Assembly (NCBI RefSeq): GCF_963422355.1
Contig: NC_085087.1
Location: 5,983,709 to 6,047,708 of the forward strand
Direction of reading: 5' to 3'
Length of the DNA: 64,000 bases
Source of the DNA: Corticium candelabrum
Lineage: Eukaryota > Porifera > Homoscleromorpha > Homosclerophorida > Plakinidae
Within the stretch, counting starts at the first letter, position 1. Every line of letters starts with the position of its first letter. Shown here in pieces: positions 1 to 11,869 of this stretch. A program made the translations under genes and the position numbers. A model generated the notes under the pieces. The model was given only the letters and a program-made list of their open reading frames with translations, was not told the DNA's origin and did no database searches.

Positions 1-219
1 AGTATCTACATGTTATTTTAAGGTTTCTATATGTTTGCTATACATATACGTAATAGATTGTTGCAGCATTTCTAACTAACAAGTACGTATACTTTTTGAA
101 ATTATGCATGACTCATTTTGGACAGTCAGAGTTGTCTCATTTCATTGTTTAACTCTAGAAGGCAAGTACTTACTACATGCAGTGTTTACTTGTTTTACAA
201 TTTTGTTTTGTGCGTTTGA

Positions 220-650
220 TTACGAGGAAACGGTTATTGACAACCATGTGCATTGCTCATTGACTCAAAATTTAGCAGTTTTGTCTTGTTTTTAGTAATA
301 TGCAACCATTTATGTTGAACGTTGTCACAACAATTAGAGAATCAATTTCAATGTTTAGTGAGACAATCAGTAATAGTATGTTACAAGTGACGTGCAGAAG
401 TCATATGACGTAATAAAAATTTAACACAATGGAGTATATATATATATATATATATATATAGTCTTTCCTAGTAAATTTTCAGAATTCGATAAAGTGTTAA
501 TCAGTCTAGAAAGAACGATCACGTAGACTTGAAATGTCGTCTTTGTGCAACTTGAATGCGTGCAATAGGTTAATCATCATATTAAAACAATTTTAAATTA
601 CCTTTGTCTCCATTCTTTTACAGGTCAGTCAAAAGAGTCACTTGACTGTA
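220..650 (+). repeat. Diverged 5'-flank copy of the Ig-receptor family (copy E)
   Basis: This stretch aligns by eye with 1,430-1,960, the flank just upstream of copy D. Shared landmarks in the same order are a GAGGnnA..TGTGCATT block, a CAATGTT block, a GTCGTCTTTGTnCAAC block and a GTCACnTGACTTG-like block. A (TA)n tract (435-460) sits inside it. No signal-peptide exon or Ig exon is recognisable, so I read it as a decayed promoter-side duplicate. It could also be an unrelated dispersed repeat that happens to flank the receptor genes. Confidence 0.4.
435..460. repeat. (TA)n microsatellite
   Basis: Uninterrupted TA dinucleotides over about 26 bases. Confidence 0.95.
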
Positions 651-1430
651 GGTACACATTCCCATCATTTATTGTAAGGAAATCTCGTACAGCTCTAATT
701 TTACGCACACGGTAGGAGTCGGCGTTGTTCTAAAGTCGGGAAATACGTGGAAACTCATAGTGCCGAGAGAGTTCTTCGTGAAGAAGGCAAAGTCACTTAA
801 CTTACTAAATTTATGGTTTATCGCATTTTTCTGTGTAAGGATAAACGGATTTATAGCTTTGGCAAACGTTTATAGTTGAAGTGATGATAAAACTTATCGA
901 GTACTGTAAGCTTTATTAATTGGCCAAATATTTTTTTCGCACGTTTGCTCTACCTACTGTAAAAAATTTTTGTTTAAACTATTAAAAATTTTAAATTATT
1001 TTGAGTGTTTTGGTATTTTGCAAATATGTATGCTGTGCGCATGCTTGTATTAATTAAAGTGAATAGGTTTTTGTGTTGCGCTAGAGGGTTATAGAACAAG
1101 AAAACTTTACAAAACAGCAATAACCCATCCGTTGTAACAGATTAGTTGTCGTGGGTCATCGAATACATCGCTGATCAGACGCAGTACCGTATACAGGAAT
1201 TAATAATACCGAATACGGGACCTGCGGTACCAATTACGGGACTTTTTTGTTAGATACTTGACTTGGAACGACAATATAGATGTCTGTAAAGCAAACTAAA
1301 GCGACTTGCCGTCTTCTCTTATCTCACGGTTCCTAATTATTTGTGTAAATTTATAGGTCGCAACTGAACACCCTGGTGTTCTTTCATAGAACGCGTACCA
1401 CGTTCTTTAGTTTATTTCCCATTGTATTTG
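650..1430. other. Stretch with no recognised gene
   Basis: AT-rich sequence with no convincing coding region. Part of it (after about 1,160) is shared in inverse orientation with 21,400-21,660, around a GTATACAGGAATTAATAAT-like segment, so it belongs to the repeated 5' flank of the Ig-receptor family. Confidence 0.4.
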
Positions 1431-1934
1431 ATGCAATTTTTTAGAGAAACCGTCTATTATGAGGCGATGTGCATTACTCAAGAATACAGCACTGACTTAA
1501 TTTGTGTTTCTTGAGCAACATGCAATGACATTGTAAGTTGTTTCAATGTTGCGGCAAAACGATTTCTACAATCAGCGTCAAAGTTTGATAGGACAATCGC
1601 AATAGTAATGCGCGCCAGTGGCGTGTGGAGATCAGGTCACGTGATCAAGATTGAATACAGAAAACTAAGCTTTCCAGTAAAACTTTAGATAAAGTCTTTG
1701 ATCTCAACGATGACCACGCATACTTAAACTGTCGTCTTTGTACAACACAAATGTATTCAGTAGATTGAGTCACGAATTGTCTAGAGACTCATAGTGATGC
1801 AGCAAAGCGAAAAAGTAGAATTCTGGTATTGCGCCGTCTTTGATGGACTTGCAGGAAATCGTGGTTGCTAGTACATCTCTAATGAATTAAATTTATACGG
1901 AAACTCTAGTAAAGCAGTCACCTGACTTGCAGTC

Positions 1935-2560
1935 ATGCTATCACAAGTATTCCTTGTTTTTTACTTATGTTCTTAGAAAGTGTGTTCAGCAAGAGCCGCA
2001 GCTGCGGTACGTTTATCTATTCTCGTTGTAAACTGTTAGTTTTTTATCTATCTATAAGGCACTGGATAACTGTCTAGAAGCCTATGCGATCTAGTTCTAC
2101 TGTATACATCTAGAGATGGACGTAACGTCACGATCAGTGCTGGATCTGTTGATTACTATGCCCTTCTGAATAGCAACGTTACTATTAGTTGCACCTAACA
2201 AGGCTTGCTACCCAAGGAGCCTTTGCGACATTATACGAGCTAGTGGAGCGTCTACATTTCCAGTGCCTGACTGACAGCCTACTCCTGGTTTGACTGTAAG
2301 ATCAGACTTTACGGCAAAGCAATCTTCTTTCACTATGAGTATCAATGAAGTCTCTCAAAATACATCTCAACTACAGTGCAGCTTTTCATTCAATGGTGGA
2401 AGTGTAACAACATTTGGTAGTGATGTCATTCAAATTCTACTTGGAAGTATGAAGCAAGATTTACTTGTCATTTTGAAATGTCATTGTTTCTCTTGGTTTT
2501 ACTCTCACTTGACTGTAGACGTTCCCACCATATCTTCTAGGCAACCCTTGTGCAGCTGTC
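1935..2560 (+). pseudogene. Ig-receptor family pseudogene (copy D)
   Basis: A signal-peptide exon begins at ATG 1935 (MLSQVFLVFYLCS) but hits an in-frame TAG at 1974-1976. A GTACGT donor follows at 2007. The first Ig exon begins after an AG near 2,115 and runs to a donor at about 2,450 (GGAA then GTATGAAG). It matches copy C: DYYALLNSNVTIS is followed by a TAA, and the F-strand end (SQNTSQLQC) is preserved. A second Ig exon is only a trace after the ACTGTAG acceptor near 2,515-2,560 (PTISS, as in copy A PTISC). Premature stops and lost exons make this a dead copy. It is the closest relative of copy C, the next member downstream. Confidence 0.75.
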
Positions 2561-3800
2561 GAGAGCCAAGCCTTTCTCCAGCGCTCAGTGCGCGACCTCA
2601 CGTGCTGTTCGCCCGCTCGCACGTGAGAGAAGATTCTTGAGCCGAAACTGCTCAGAAGCAGTTGGTCTAGCAAGTTAACTCACGCTGCAACAGGTCCTGA
2701 GGGTGAGGATGCAGTACAGGCGCTAGATGGCTATAGAACGTGAGAAACACGATCTGCAAGTAGGAACGTCTTTAGAAGCTCAGTAGACGCAAGCGCAATT
2801 GTATTACTTGTGTCTGTGTTACTACGTGTACTCACTGTAGAAAATATATTGAACGACAAATTTTAATCAGAACAATTACTGACACGAGAATCAAACATTT
2901 GGATTTGACCCTCTACCCCAGCCATCACAAGTAGCCTACTAGTAGAGATATGCTCTAGAGATCTCCCATCTCAGTAGATCGTTTTCGCGAAAGAATATGA
3001 GACCAGTCGCTGCAGTCTATTTGACTCATGCCCAAACATATATTGAACGTGGGTCCGTGGATCTGCGTTTTCCACTCAGCCAAAGTCCAGTCCAACAATA
3101 GGTGCAGTGTGGAAATTGTTGGTGTGGACTTTGTCATCTTGGGCTGGAAAAATAGAAAATTAAATTAGAGTAACTACTTCAATGACGTCTGCTAGACACA
3201 ATGTAAACACTCGTTTACAAGCTTGTGATGGCATGTAGAATAGCTGGAGAAATGCTGCTGACAAAAGTGGGTGCGGATGTCTCCTAAAGCTCTGAATTGA
3301 GTTCGTTTGTGACTCTGGAGACGTCCTTGAGAACTAATTGGTTGTCTAATATATTCTAATGAATGCAATTAAGTTGATTACATCTACTCTTTAGCTAGAA
3401 TAGAATGGTCATGTCAGACTAGGGTGGAGTCTAGATATGTAATATTCCAGAAGCTGCTCGTTCCTACGTAGTAGAGCATCATTCTGACTGTTAGAATGCA
3501 CCAGTGTCTCCACCTCCTCACGTGCGTTCGGGAGGTATCAGTTCGGTTTTTGTAAGTGCCCGGGATAGCAAGATCTGGTAATTTTCCCACACTGCATCTA
3601 TTGTTGGAATGGACTCTAGTATGAAAACTCTACATTATGGTGCAACTGGAGCACCTTCTAGTGCTTTAATTAATGAGCACAGCTGGTGTGACTTCTACTT
3701 CATTACTCACTTCGGGAATAGACAGTTACTGAGTAGATATATACGGGTTTCGTAACTAGAAAAGTGGTACCTGGAAGTTACTAACCACGTGGCGTTGCGG
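2560..3800. other. Intergenic stretch between receptor copies D and C
   Basis: I see no gene here. Open frames on both strands are short, lack splice context and resemble no family I know. Confidence 0.4.
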
Positions 3801-4139
3801 TCATGCTCTCACTAATGTTTCTCGTCGTTATAGTTCGAATGCCGTTCCTAGAATGTGGACTGGGCGGCTCTCGCCGCTGCTGTAGGTGTCTGTTTATCCA
3901 AACTGTTTAGTAACATAAATTGCATGTTTACCCTAGACTGTTCACTCTCACCCAAAAGTTTAGTAACTAGTTCTGTTCAGGGCGATCTTGGCATCATTCG
4001 AAAGCGCACAACAGCTTGCAATAGCACATGCACCCAGTTTTTTACACGCGACGATAGGGTTATGATATTTTTAAAGTGTATTACAGCATCTCTAGGTACG
4101 TACCTATACTACTTTTTTGTTTTCGTTCCTCTTTACACG

Positions 4140-5090
4140 TAAATGGCTAATGAGATTGCGGTTGCAACACGCGTGGGTTCCTTACCTCTTAATAGCTCCT
4201 ATTAGCGTGCGGGCGCCGCCTTCTCCGCTCCTCGCGCGCGCGTTAGGAGGGGCTGTGCAAGAGACTAGATCAAGAAGTGCACTCTCAGTTGATGAGTTTG
4301 ACTTCTGGTTTCGCAAAAATAAATATCTTCTCTATGATTTCGCTTTTTGCACTAGCATGAGATTACTCCCTATATCAATAGAAAGTACAAGATGTGTAGT
4401 GATATGATTTATTAGATAATTGCCTAATAAAATTATGATAGCGTGATAATTTACTCTTAACCACTTAGCCTTTTTTCATATGCCTAAGTCGTATACTACA
4501 TTTTCCTGTTTACTGTTTATAGCAGGAAGTTTGAAACCGGGATAAACGTAAATTCAAGTCTGGCAGTTTCGAATGGTATATAAAGTTCACTTTTCTGTGA
4601 CCTAGGGTAAGCGAGATATTGCAGATTTACGATGTAAGAAAGTGAACGCGAAACAGAGTAGGCTGGGGTGCTACCGTTGGGATGGTAAGAGGTGGAGCTG
4701 TTGTGTAAATAACGCTGTGCCATAGGTGGTAAGCTTGAGTTAGGGATAGGTCGAGAAGACTGCAAGCTGCGAGATCGCTCGAACAATCAGCTGACAACAA
4801 GAAGAAAGCTGGGTCCCCTCCCAAGGTCAGCTTCACAAAGGAAATGCGGATTTACCACAGTCCTGTCTAGCTGAGTAGTACACTAGCGCGATGTACTGAT
4901 GTAAATGCTACTGTCAACATCTACGTCTCGTTTTGCAGCGAAAGTGTCAAAAGCTGTCGTTCTAGCGCTAACTCAAAGTTACCATACTAGGATAGTGGCT
5001 CGATCCGCCTCTTACCATTACAAAACGATATTACTCCACCCATGCTTAGACGGACGCTCCATTCTCTATCAATGTTAGTGTCCCGAATAA
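4140..5090. other. Intron 1 of copy C, no other gene seen
   Basis: This lies inside the 1.57-kb intron between the signal exon and Ig1 of copy C. Open frames on both strands are short and without family resemblance. Confidence 0.5.
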
Positions 5091-5095
5091 AGCTG

Positions 5096-5144
<49 letters not shown>

Positions 5145-5166
5145 CGTTCGTGCGTGCGTGCGTGCA
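5096..5166. repeat. (TG)n then (CGTG)n microsatellite
   Basis: About 45 bases of TG repeats run into CGTG-type repeats. It lies in intron 1 of copy C. Confidence 0.95.
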
Positions 5167-6654
5167 TACAACAATAAATTAATTTACGAACAAGTAATAA
5201 TCTATAATCTGCCCGTGCGGAGAACGGGATGGTAGGCTATGTTCACGGACTTTTCATGTGCTAAAGTTGTCACGAGAGCGGATGCCGCCATTATTATGTT
5301 GTTTGTAAACAAACACGGGTGCTTCATTATAAACTTTTGGATCCAAAGTGAGAGCAAACATAAAGTAATTAATCTAGATATTGAAAGCTGTCACCTAAAT
5401 AGCACAGCAAATCTACCTGGCTATGATGTTGCTTTCTCTTTACTGTAGATGGACTTCATGTCACAGTCAGAGATGGACCTGTTGATTGTTATGCTCTTTT
5501 GAATAGCACTGTTACTATTAATTGCACGTACGGAGACGACAGCGCCAACTCTGTAGTTACGGAAATCTTTTGGAATATTACACTAGCTGGCGAAACGCTA
5601 AGAGTCCGTGGAGAGCAGCCTGTTCGTGGTTCTCAGCTTGTTCCCGGTTTTACAGTACGAACGGGCGCAACATCAACTCAATTGTCTCTCACTATCGATC
5701 ACGTCTTTCAGAATTTGAATGCATCTCAACTGCAATGCCTCTTATTGCGTTCGTCTCAAATATTTCGTGGTAGTAATATAATTCAAGTTTTAGTTGGAAG
5801 TATGAAACGAAAATTTTGCTTGTCATGTTGAAATGTAATTTTCATGCACTGAACTGTAGGCGTTTCTAAAATATCTTGTGAGCAGCACTTGTGCACGTTG
5901 GTCGACGGTAGTAGAGCTAAGATTCCATGTACAGTATACGGAACTCCGATGCCATTTATTAAAATACAAACCTGATTTAAATTAAATGTAAGTGGATCAT
6001 CTTCATCTGATGAGTCATCTCGATTTTCAATAGTTGAGGCAAACAACTCGATGCCTATACTGACAATTGATCGTTTCAATTATATGCTTGCTAATGGAGA
6101 CAACTACAGTATATCATCTGAAAATATATTGGGAATATCACAACCTTACTATTGCAAAATTGGTGGAGTTTTAGGTAACATCTTGTTGTTGTTTCAAGTA
6201 TATGTAAACATTTGGTATGTTGAGTTTTATTTTAGGTAACGAATTCTCATCCGATTGTCAAGTCATTAATGATAATGTATGTTTCACCTGTTCATTTCGA
6301 TTTCATACATCTTCTGCTCCAATCACGTCTATTTACTGGAGCATCGATAGCAACAACATTATAGACAAATCAACTAGCACTGATTTTTGTAGATGTCTGG
6401 TAACTTCTACTGTAACTGTCAGCTTGCAAGATGTGACTGCGCTAACATCATGTGCTGCTTTAATTAACAACAAAAATGACCATTCAATATCCATATGGAC
6501 CTTGTGGTTTGGTTTAGTTAAGTTTTTTTTGTTTGATTACAGGGCAACTTGACTTGCTCTCGTATTTGTTAGTGCATGTATCAACAACTCCACCGGTGAT
6601 ATGAAAATCTAATACTACGGGTATGCATGCTACAGATATTTAGCGCGCGCGCAC

Positions 6655-6656
6655 AA

Positions 6657-6737
<81 letters not shown>
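6655..6737. repeat. (CA)n microsatellite
   Basis: CA repeats with a few interruptions, in the intron between Ig3 and the LU exon of copy C. Confidence 0.95.
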
Positions 6738-6950
6738 ATGTTACACCGTTCAACATTAGTCGTTCCAGTTGCTCAGTTGGTCTTACAAGATTGGTAGGAC
6801 TTAGATAACGTAATAAACAAAAATGCCGGTCTTACATGCCACAATTCCTATAGCCATACCGATGATTTGTTGCAAAGATCCAATGGGAGACGTTGCAAAA
6901 TTTGAAAGTTCAACCATATGGGTATCGACAGTAGTTACATGCAGATTTTC
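6737..6950 (+). repeat. Dispersed repeat, relative of 31,447-31,690
   Basis: The sequence starts CCATGTTACACC and shares ordered blocks with 31,447-31,690 (TTCCAGTTGCT, TTGGTCTTA, TTTAGATAA, AATAAACA and CAAAATTTGAAAGTTCA-like). It is non-coding and sits in an intron of copy C. Its class is unknown. Confidence 0.5.
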
Positions 6951-7256
6951 AGTTTAGGGTATAGAGGGCCTTGCATGTGGTATGATGTTTGTCGGTTTAT
7001 TGTTCTCATGTCCAATCAGTGTCGTCATCTTTTGCGTCACAAAGACTGAAAATATGGCAAGGCAATGACGTGTCAAGCTTTGTAAGTCGCCATGCGTGAA
7101 CGCATGAAGTGACGGAGTTGTTCTCAATGTGCTAAGTAAGCCGAACAAATAGCGATCATGCAGTAGTAATTGTATATCTTTTCTAACACGATGATATGAA
7201 CTTGCTCCTCGTTAACTACTATTCCAATATTAACGTATTTTTTGTTTTACGTGTAG

Positions 7257-7555
7257 ATGTACCACCCACAACAACCTCTTCAATCTCTTGTTACTTGTGT
7301 ACTCAAAACAGTAGAGAACTTTGTGACGCATCTCAGGCAGTTGTGACACGTGGTGTTGAAGAAGTGTGTCGTCTAGTACTACACAAGTTTTCACCAATAT
7401 TTGGAGGAGTTATCACTTCTTTTCAAAAAGGTTGTTTTCCCAAATCAGCCTGTTTTGAAAGTGATCAATGTAATGACCAAAATTGTGGAAACTGTTGGAG
7501 ATTTTGTGACAGCAACCTTTGCAATAATGGAGGTTTAAAAAATATTTTAATATAG
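7257..7555 (+). CDS. LU (Ly-6/uPAR, three-finger) domain exon
   Basis: The exon starts after a pyrimidine-rich ...GTGTAG acceptor in phase 1, the phase used by all Ig exons of this family. The product begins with a Thr/Ser linker, then ISCYLC (the C-x2-C start of LU domains), further cysteines at CDASQ, VCRL, KGCFP and SACF, and closes with WRFCDSNLCNN, matching the family's C-terminal C-x5-C-N signature. The spacing suits the three-finger fold found in Ly-6, CD59, uPAR and secreted invertebrate proteins. After the domain come about eight residues and a TAG directly followed by GTAAG, so the C-terminus is short with no obvious GPI-anchor tail. A GT at 7533 could instead splice to an unseen exon. 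Confidence 0.75.
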
Positions 7556-7559
7556 GTAA

Positions 7560-9030
7560 GAAAACACAGTCCGTAAAATCTTTACAGTTGATAAAATTTT
7601 AATATTTTGTGTTTTCTCTGTATCGTTACTATATACGTAAATACACTAAGCTAGTAAGTGAATTATATATATATAAGCCTTTTGATAGAAACTGTCCGTT
7701 AGTCTGTAAAACACCGTTTGAAAGGAGGGTACACCATTTGATCTAGTCTCTCGTGGCCAGACCTATAAATGCCCCAGTGTTTTGTAACGGGTGGATACAA
7801 TTACAGTGACACTTAAAACGAAGGCACACAATCACACTCTTTAATGCTGGTTATCACCAAGTACTGTAGTCTACTAGTGGAATGACTACGGCACATATAA
7901 AAAAGATTAGGAAGACCAGGTCGGCAGCTTTGAGGAAAGCAATGTAGAGACATTTTGAAAAAAACATGGAAGAACAACGAGAAGAAACACTGAAAGAAAG
8001 GATCATGCAACTGTAAAGAAGGGCATGCCAGTGGCTGACACACGTGCACGACCTCGTAAGGCCCGGGAGCACTGTGTCATGTCGCGCATGTAGACATGTC
8101 TCGCACGCATTCTTCGCGCCGAATTTATCACCTCGCCGAATCAGCGTCTGACGCCAAATGGTGTTTTGCCAGATGATACCAAAATTTAGTTTATGCAAGA
8201 ATTTGTGTTTAGTAGACATAAGTCATGCAACTGTAATAAGCGACGTAATCTATCGTACAATCAATTTTTGTTGCCCAATACTTAGCTGATTCTTGATGGA
8301 AATATCCTGGACTTTGTTCAAAGCTGGAAACATCTCGGGCATATTAAGTGCGATGATATGAAAGAGTCATTGTCAACTGAGTTTGAAATGAAGAGGTTTT
8401 TCTCATCCTTCAACTCTTATTACCATCAATTTAAAGGAGCCACTTCGATTGTGTTACGTCGTTTATTACAAGCATTTTCAGCTGTATTTATGGGTGTCAG
8501 ATGTGGTGTTGCAGCGATAGTCAACTACATAAAGTACGTGTAGCGTGAAATGATGCTCTAAAAAAATTTGCAATGTCAGAAGAAGAGGATGTCATGTCGA
8601 TGCAATGATTTATTCCACCGGTCTTTTGTCTTTGCCCGAGATGCTGAGGAAACGGAAGCTACAGTTTTTGTCTTCTTTTTCAGTCCGAGAACAGTGTTAT
8701 CACGTACATTTCGTCTCTTATGTATAATTCTCAGCAGTCGTCCTTTTTACTTCATGCCGGGAATGGGAATTGCATTACTGCCAAAGCCACACCAGCATAC
8801 TGTCAAGACAGTCAATTGCTCATGACATTTGGAAGAACGTTAATCTATCCCTATCTGAGTTTAGGCGCGAGGCTGCAAGCTTGGCATACCATTGGTTGTT
8901 GAACTAGCTAGAAGTAGTAAATCAGTACTAGAAGGCTTGTTTTCGGTAGATTGATGCCACAGTAGTTATATTACTTGTTTGTTTGTTTATGTTTTTTGCA
9001 CCATTAATTTTAATGAGTGCGACGTCAGGT
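7560..9030. other. Stretch with no recognised gene
   Basis: Non-coding by eye. The minus-strand open frames at 7,813-8,219 are Cys/Phe/Ser-rich and overlap in two frames, which suggests chance. No splice-coherent model was found. Confidence 0.4.
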
Positions 9031-9056
9031 TATAATAATAATAATAATAGTTGTCG

Positions 9057-9251
9057 TTGATATCGACTAGGCGTGCTGTCTACGAGTTCGCGGTCACCGT
9101 AATGCCTGCAATCTATATCGAATTGGCTAGTCATTGATCGCCGTATGGACTACACGGAAACAACTACCCCGCTAGGCTCACCTGCCGGGTTGGTGGGCGC
9201 CCAGATGAGGGTAAGACCCCACTTGCCCATTATGGAGGGGCATAGCGACAC

Positions 9252-9283
<32 letters not shown>
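9057..9283 (+). mobile_element. 5'-truncated SINE with (AAT)n tail
   Basis: This is the 3' part of a SINE seen longer at 49,912-50,320 (minus) and 32,875-33,257 (plus). Shared landmarks are CGACTAGGCGTGCTGT, a GGCTAGTCATTGATC block, GCCGGGTTGGTGGG and the terminal GGAGGGGCATAGCGACACA. The tRNA-like head is missing. It ends in (AAT)n at 9,253-9,283, directly followed by a retrotransposon copy. Confidence 0.7.
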
Positions 9284-9285
<2 letters not shown>

Positions 9286-10175
9286 GTGTTGCAGTTCTCT
9301 TCGTGTGCGGTCCTGGAGCAGGAAGCCTATGCACGGGCAGTATCGCCGTCTCACTGAGCAACCGCCTGTGGACATGAAAGAGACCTACGGATGGCTAAAG
9401 GCAGCGAATCTTCCTGCTGCAACTGAGGGACTGGTTGTTGCTGCTCAAGACCAAGCTCTTCGGACTCGGTACTATGAGCGCAAGATTCTACATCGTGATG
9501 TCAGTCCTACTTGCCGCATGTGCAGTGTAGGCCTGGAGACAGTCGACCACATTGTGGCAGGCTGTAGTGCATTGGCACGGACGGACTACACTGATCGACA
9601 CAATCAGGTGGCCTCCATTATTCACTGGGATGTTTGTCGCCATTTTGGGGTTCCAGTGGAGAGCAGATGGTACCGGCATCATCCTGATAGGCTTGTGGAG
9701 ACGGATGACATTACTATGATGTGGGATACCACCATCCCCACTGCGAGGAGGATCAAAGCCAATCGTCCAGACATCTGTCTCAGAAATAGGAAAACAAACA
9801 CTTGTCTTCTTATTGATATCAGCTGTCCTGATGACAGCAACATTTGCAAGAAACATGCTGAGGAGTTGGCGAAGTACAGCGACTTGCGAGTGGAGATAAG
9901 CCGCATGTGGCATTGTCGAACACTGGTGATTCCAGTGGTCTTGGGAGCTTTGGGCACAGTGCACGCAGGTATTGCACGGTGGCTGGACATTATTCCAGGT
10001 CATCACAACCTGCAGCACTTACAGAAAACAGTGCTTCTGGGATCTACTCGGATCCTTCGTAAAGTCATGTCTTCTTTCTAGACAGCCGTGATGGTCTAAG
10101 TACTTCTGAAGCAGGGTTTGCTTCCGGTACTTGTAATAGACTTTACAGACCAGACTGATCTGGTTGAGCACGACA
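9284..10175 (+). mobile_element. 5'-truncated REL-endonuclease LINE, copy 1
   Basis: Only the C-terminal part of the retrotransposon protein remains, open to the stop at 10,079-10,081. It has a CCHC knuckle (CRMC...DH...C) and a restriction-like endonuclease signature: RPD, then LIDISCPDD about 14 residues on, then a downstream K..E..KY. This arrangement marks the R2/R4/NeSL group of non-LTR elements, in which the C-terminal nuclease nicks the target. A roughly 95-base 3' UTR ends GAGCACGACA. Its 5' truncation joins the (AAT)n tail of the upstream SINE. Confidence 0.8.
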
Positions 10176-10177
10176 CA

Positions 10178-10530
10178 TGATGGCAACATTGGCAAGAAAC
10201 ATGCTGAGAAGTTGGCGAAGTACAGCGACTTGCGAGTGGAGATAAGCCGCATGTGGCATTGTCGAACACTGGTGGTTCCGGTGGTCTTGGGAGCTTTGGG
10301 AACAGTGCACGCAGGTATTGCACGGTGGCTGGACATTATTCCAGGTCATCACAACCTGCAGCACTTACAGAAAACAGTGCTTCTGGGATCTACTCGAATC
10401 CTTCGTAAAGTCATGTCTTCTTTCTAGACAGCCGTGATGGTCTAAGTACTTCTGAAGCAGGGTTTGCTTCCGGTACTTGTAATAGACTTTACAAACCAGA
10501 CTGATCTGGTTGAGCACGACAAATAATAAT
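10178..10530 (+). mobile_element. Severely 5'-truncated LINE, copy 2
   Basis: This begins inside the endonuclease region at GATGGCAACATTGGC and runs, nearly identical to copies 1 and 3, through the same stop and 3' UTR to GAGCACGAC followed by AAATAATAAT. It sits immediately after the 3' end of copy 1 with no separate tail between them. Confidence 0.8.
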
Positions 10531-10539
10531 CCTAGCGAA

Positions 10540-11869
10540 TCTTGTGTTTCGGCTAACAGAAACGGCAATGCAACAAGGCGACGGAAATGGACGCGACAAA
10601 TGAATAGGAAAGTGATGTTTTGTTATTACCACGTGCTGTTGTCATGCAAGTTCTCTGCTTTCAGAAAACCCATACATCAGCTGTGGTGTGGACGAAATTC
10701 TTTTCTGACTGACGTCTCTGAGCAGCGTTTGGCAGACCAGAAGCGATATCTCCTAACTTCTGGAAGTCTGACTGAATCAGAGTTCAAGGAGATTAAACGC
10801 GAGGCCGCACAGGATGGAAAGCCCGTCTCAAGTTTGTTATCTGTTACGACTGATGTTTGTCCTGGTGTGCAGATGTCGGTGTGTGAATGTGGTTTCTGCT
10901 CTATCAGCTGATAGTTCAGTTGTCACGCCTTTGCTTGACAATGTGTCACCTTGCATGGCTCCAGCCAGGATGCCGCCTGCTGCACGTGGTGTGAAATCTG
11001 TCGTGTCAATGATGCAAGAGGATCACGAGTTTGCTAATCACTTGGAACATGGCTCCCTTGTTCAGTCAGTCACTGTTCTCTCTAAGGACTGCTCATCTGC
11101 AAGAGATAGTGGTGATATCCTATCCGTAGATGACACTTTGGATTCAGTTCAGTGCAGTGTTGTCAGGGAATCACCATCCCCTTGTGACTCTGTGAGCTCT
11201 GATCTGATGACTACACAACCTAGTATAGCTTCTTGGCTAGAAAGGATGGAAACTCCTACATCTCAACTCAGTCCAGACTGCTGCCAAACGGAGGATAGTC
11301 TTTCGCTTGATAGTGATGCTGCTGTGGACCCTGTACTTCAAGGAGAGTCTCTTGAGGAGTTGCAGAAAGTCAGGCAAATTCCTATCTGTGAGAGACAACG
11401 CCTTCCAAGGATCTTTGTGAACAGTGGAACCCTGAAGCTTATTGGTGATCTTAACACGATCATCAGTTCGTTGAAGGATGAACCAGATATGAGTGAAATC
11501 AGTTACCTGGTATACTCTGCTGCTTCGCTAGTGTCCAAAAGGCGGGGCTTAAAGACGACGAAGTCAACCAATTCTCAAACACCTACATGGAGACTAAGGC
11601 TGGATATGGAGATTCTCAAACTTCGACGTGCGATTTCAGTGTTGCTGGAGGTTAGAAAGGGTTCATCGGGCATTCGTGTGTTACATGAACTCCGACTTCT
11701 TCGGAATCGGTTGGGCATTTCCTGTTCGGAGAGTTGTGAGGTCTCCATCAATCGACTGAAAATGGAACTTAAGTCCAAGGTCGAGCGAACCAGGAGGCTG
11801 GAGAAGAAATGTATGAGACTTTGCGAGAATGGTTTGTTTCAACGAGATGCTGGACGGTTTTACAGATAG
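10540..11869 (+). pseudogene. LINE copy 3, N-terminal protein part
   Basis: Two overlapping open frames cover this part (to 10,908, then to 11,869). The first has the basic KWTRQMNRKVM motif and EQRLADQ, typical of the start of R2/R4-type polyproteins in early animals. The second is Ser-rich, then a Lys/Arg-rich helical stretch (LRLDMEILKLRRAIS) just before the reverse transcriptase. The overlap implies a frameshift in what was once a single reading frame. Confidence 0.6.

Larger units (their letters stand above)
3803..7555 (+). pseudogene. Ig-LU receptor-like gene, probably disabled (copy C)
   Basis: Exon 1 (3803-3881) encodes a signal peptide, MLSLMFLVVIV..., with a GTAGGT donor in phase 1. 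Ig1 (5449-5799, 117 codons, phase 1-1) is intact: VTINCTY, FWNIT, LSLTIDHV and LQC mark the B, C, E and F strands. Ig2 (5860-6174) lines up with copy A exon 3 but has an in-frame TGA at 5973-5975. Ig3 (6236-6503) keeps FTCSFRF and the C-strand Trp (IYWSID) but is 268 bases long, giving a +1 shift at its 3' end. The last exon (7257-7555) encodes an LU domain and a stop. All internal exons are phase 1-1, so skipping Ig2 and Ig3 would leave an open signal peptide-Ig1-LU message. No transmembrane exon was found. Either this is a recent pseudogene or only a short secreted isoform is made. Assembly error is an alternative for both lesions. Confidence 0.65.

Noticed and set aside
4517..4836. Minus-strand gene in intron 1 of copy C
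   Set aside because: Two overlapping frames of modest length, no domain, no splice-coherent extension. Chance is the better explanation.
5973..5975. TGA in Ig2 of copy C as a selenocysteine codon
   Set aside because: The aligned position in copy A is not Cys, and I saw no SECIS-like element. A disabling mutation is simpler.
9488..10018. Minus-strand open frames over the LINE copies (also 13,811-14,341)
   Set aside because: They are antisense shadows of the conserved endonuclease frame and appear in every copy for that reason.
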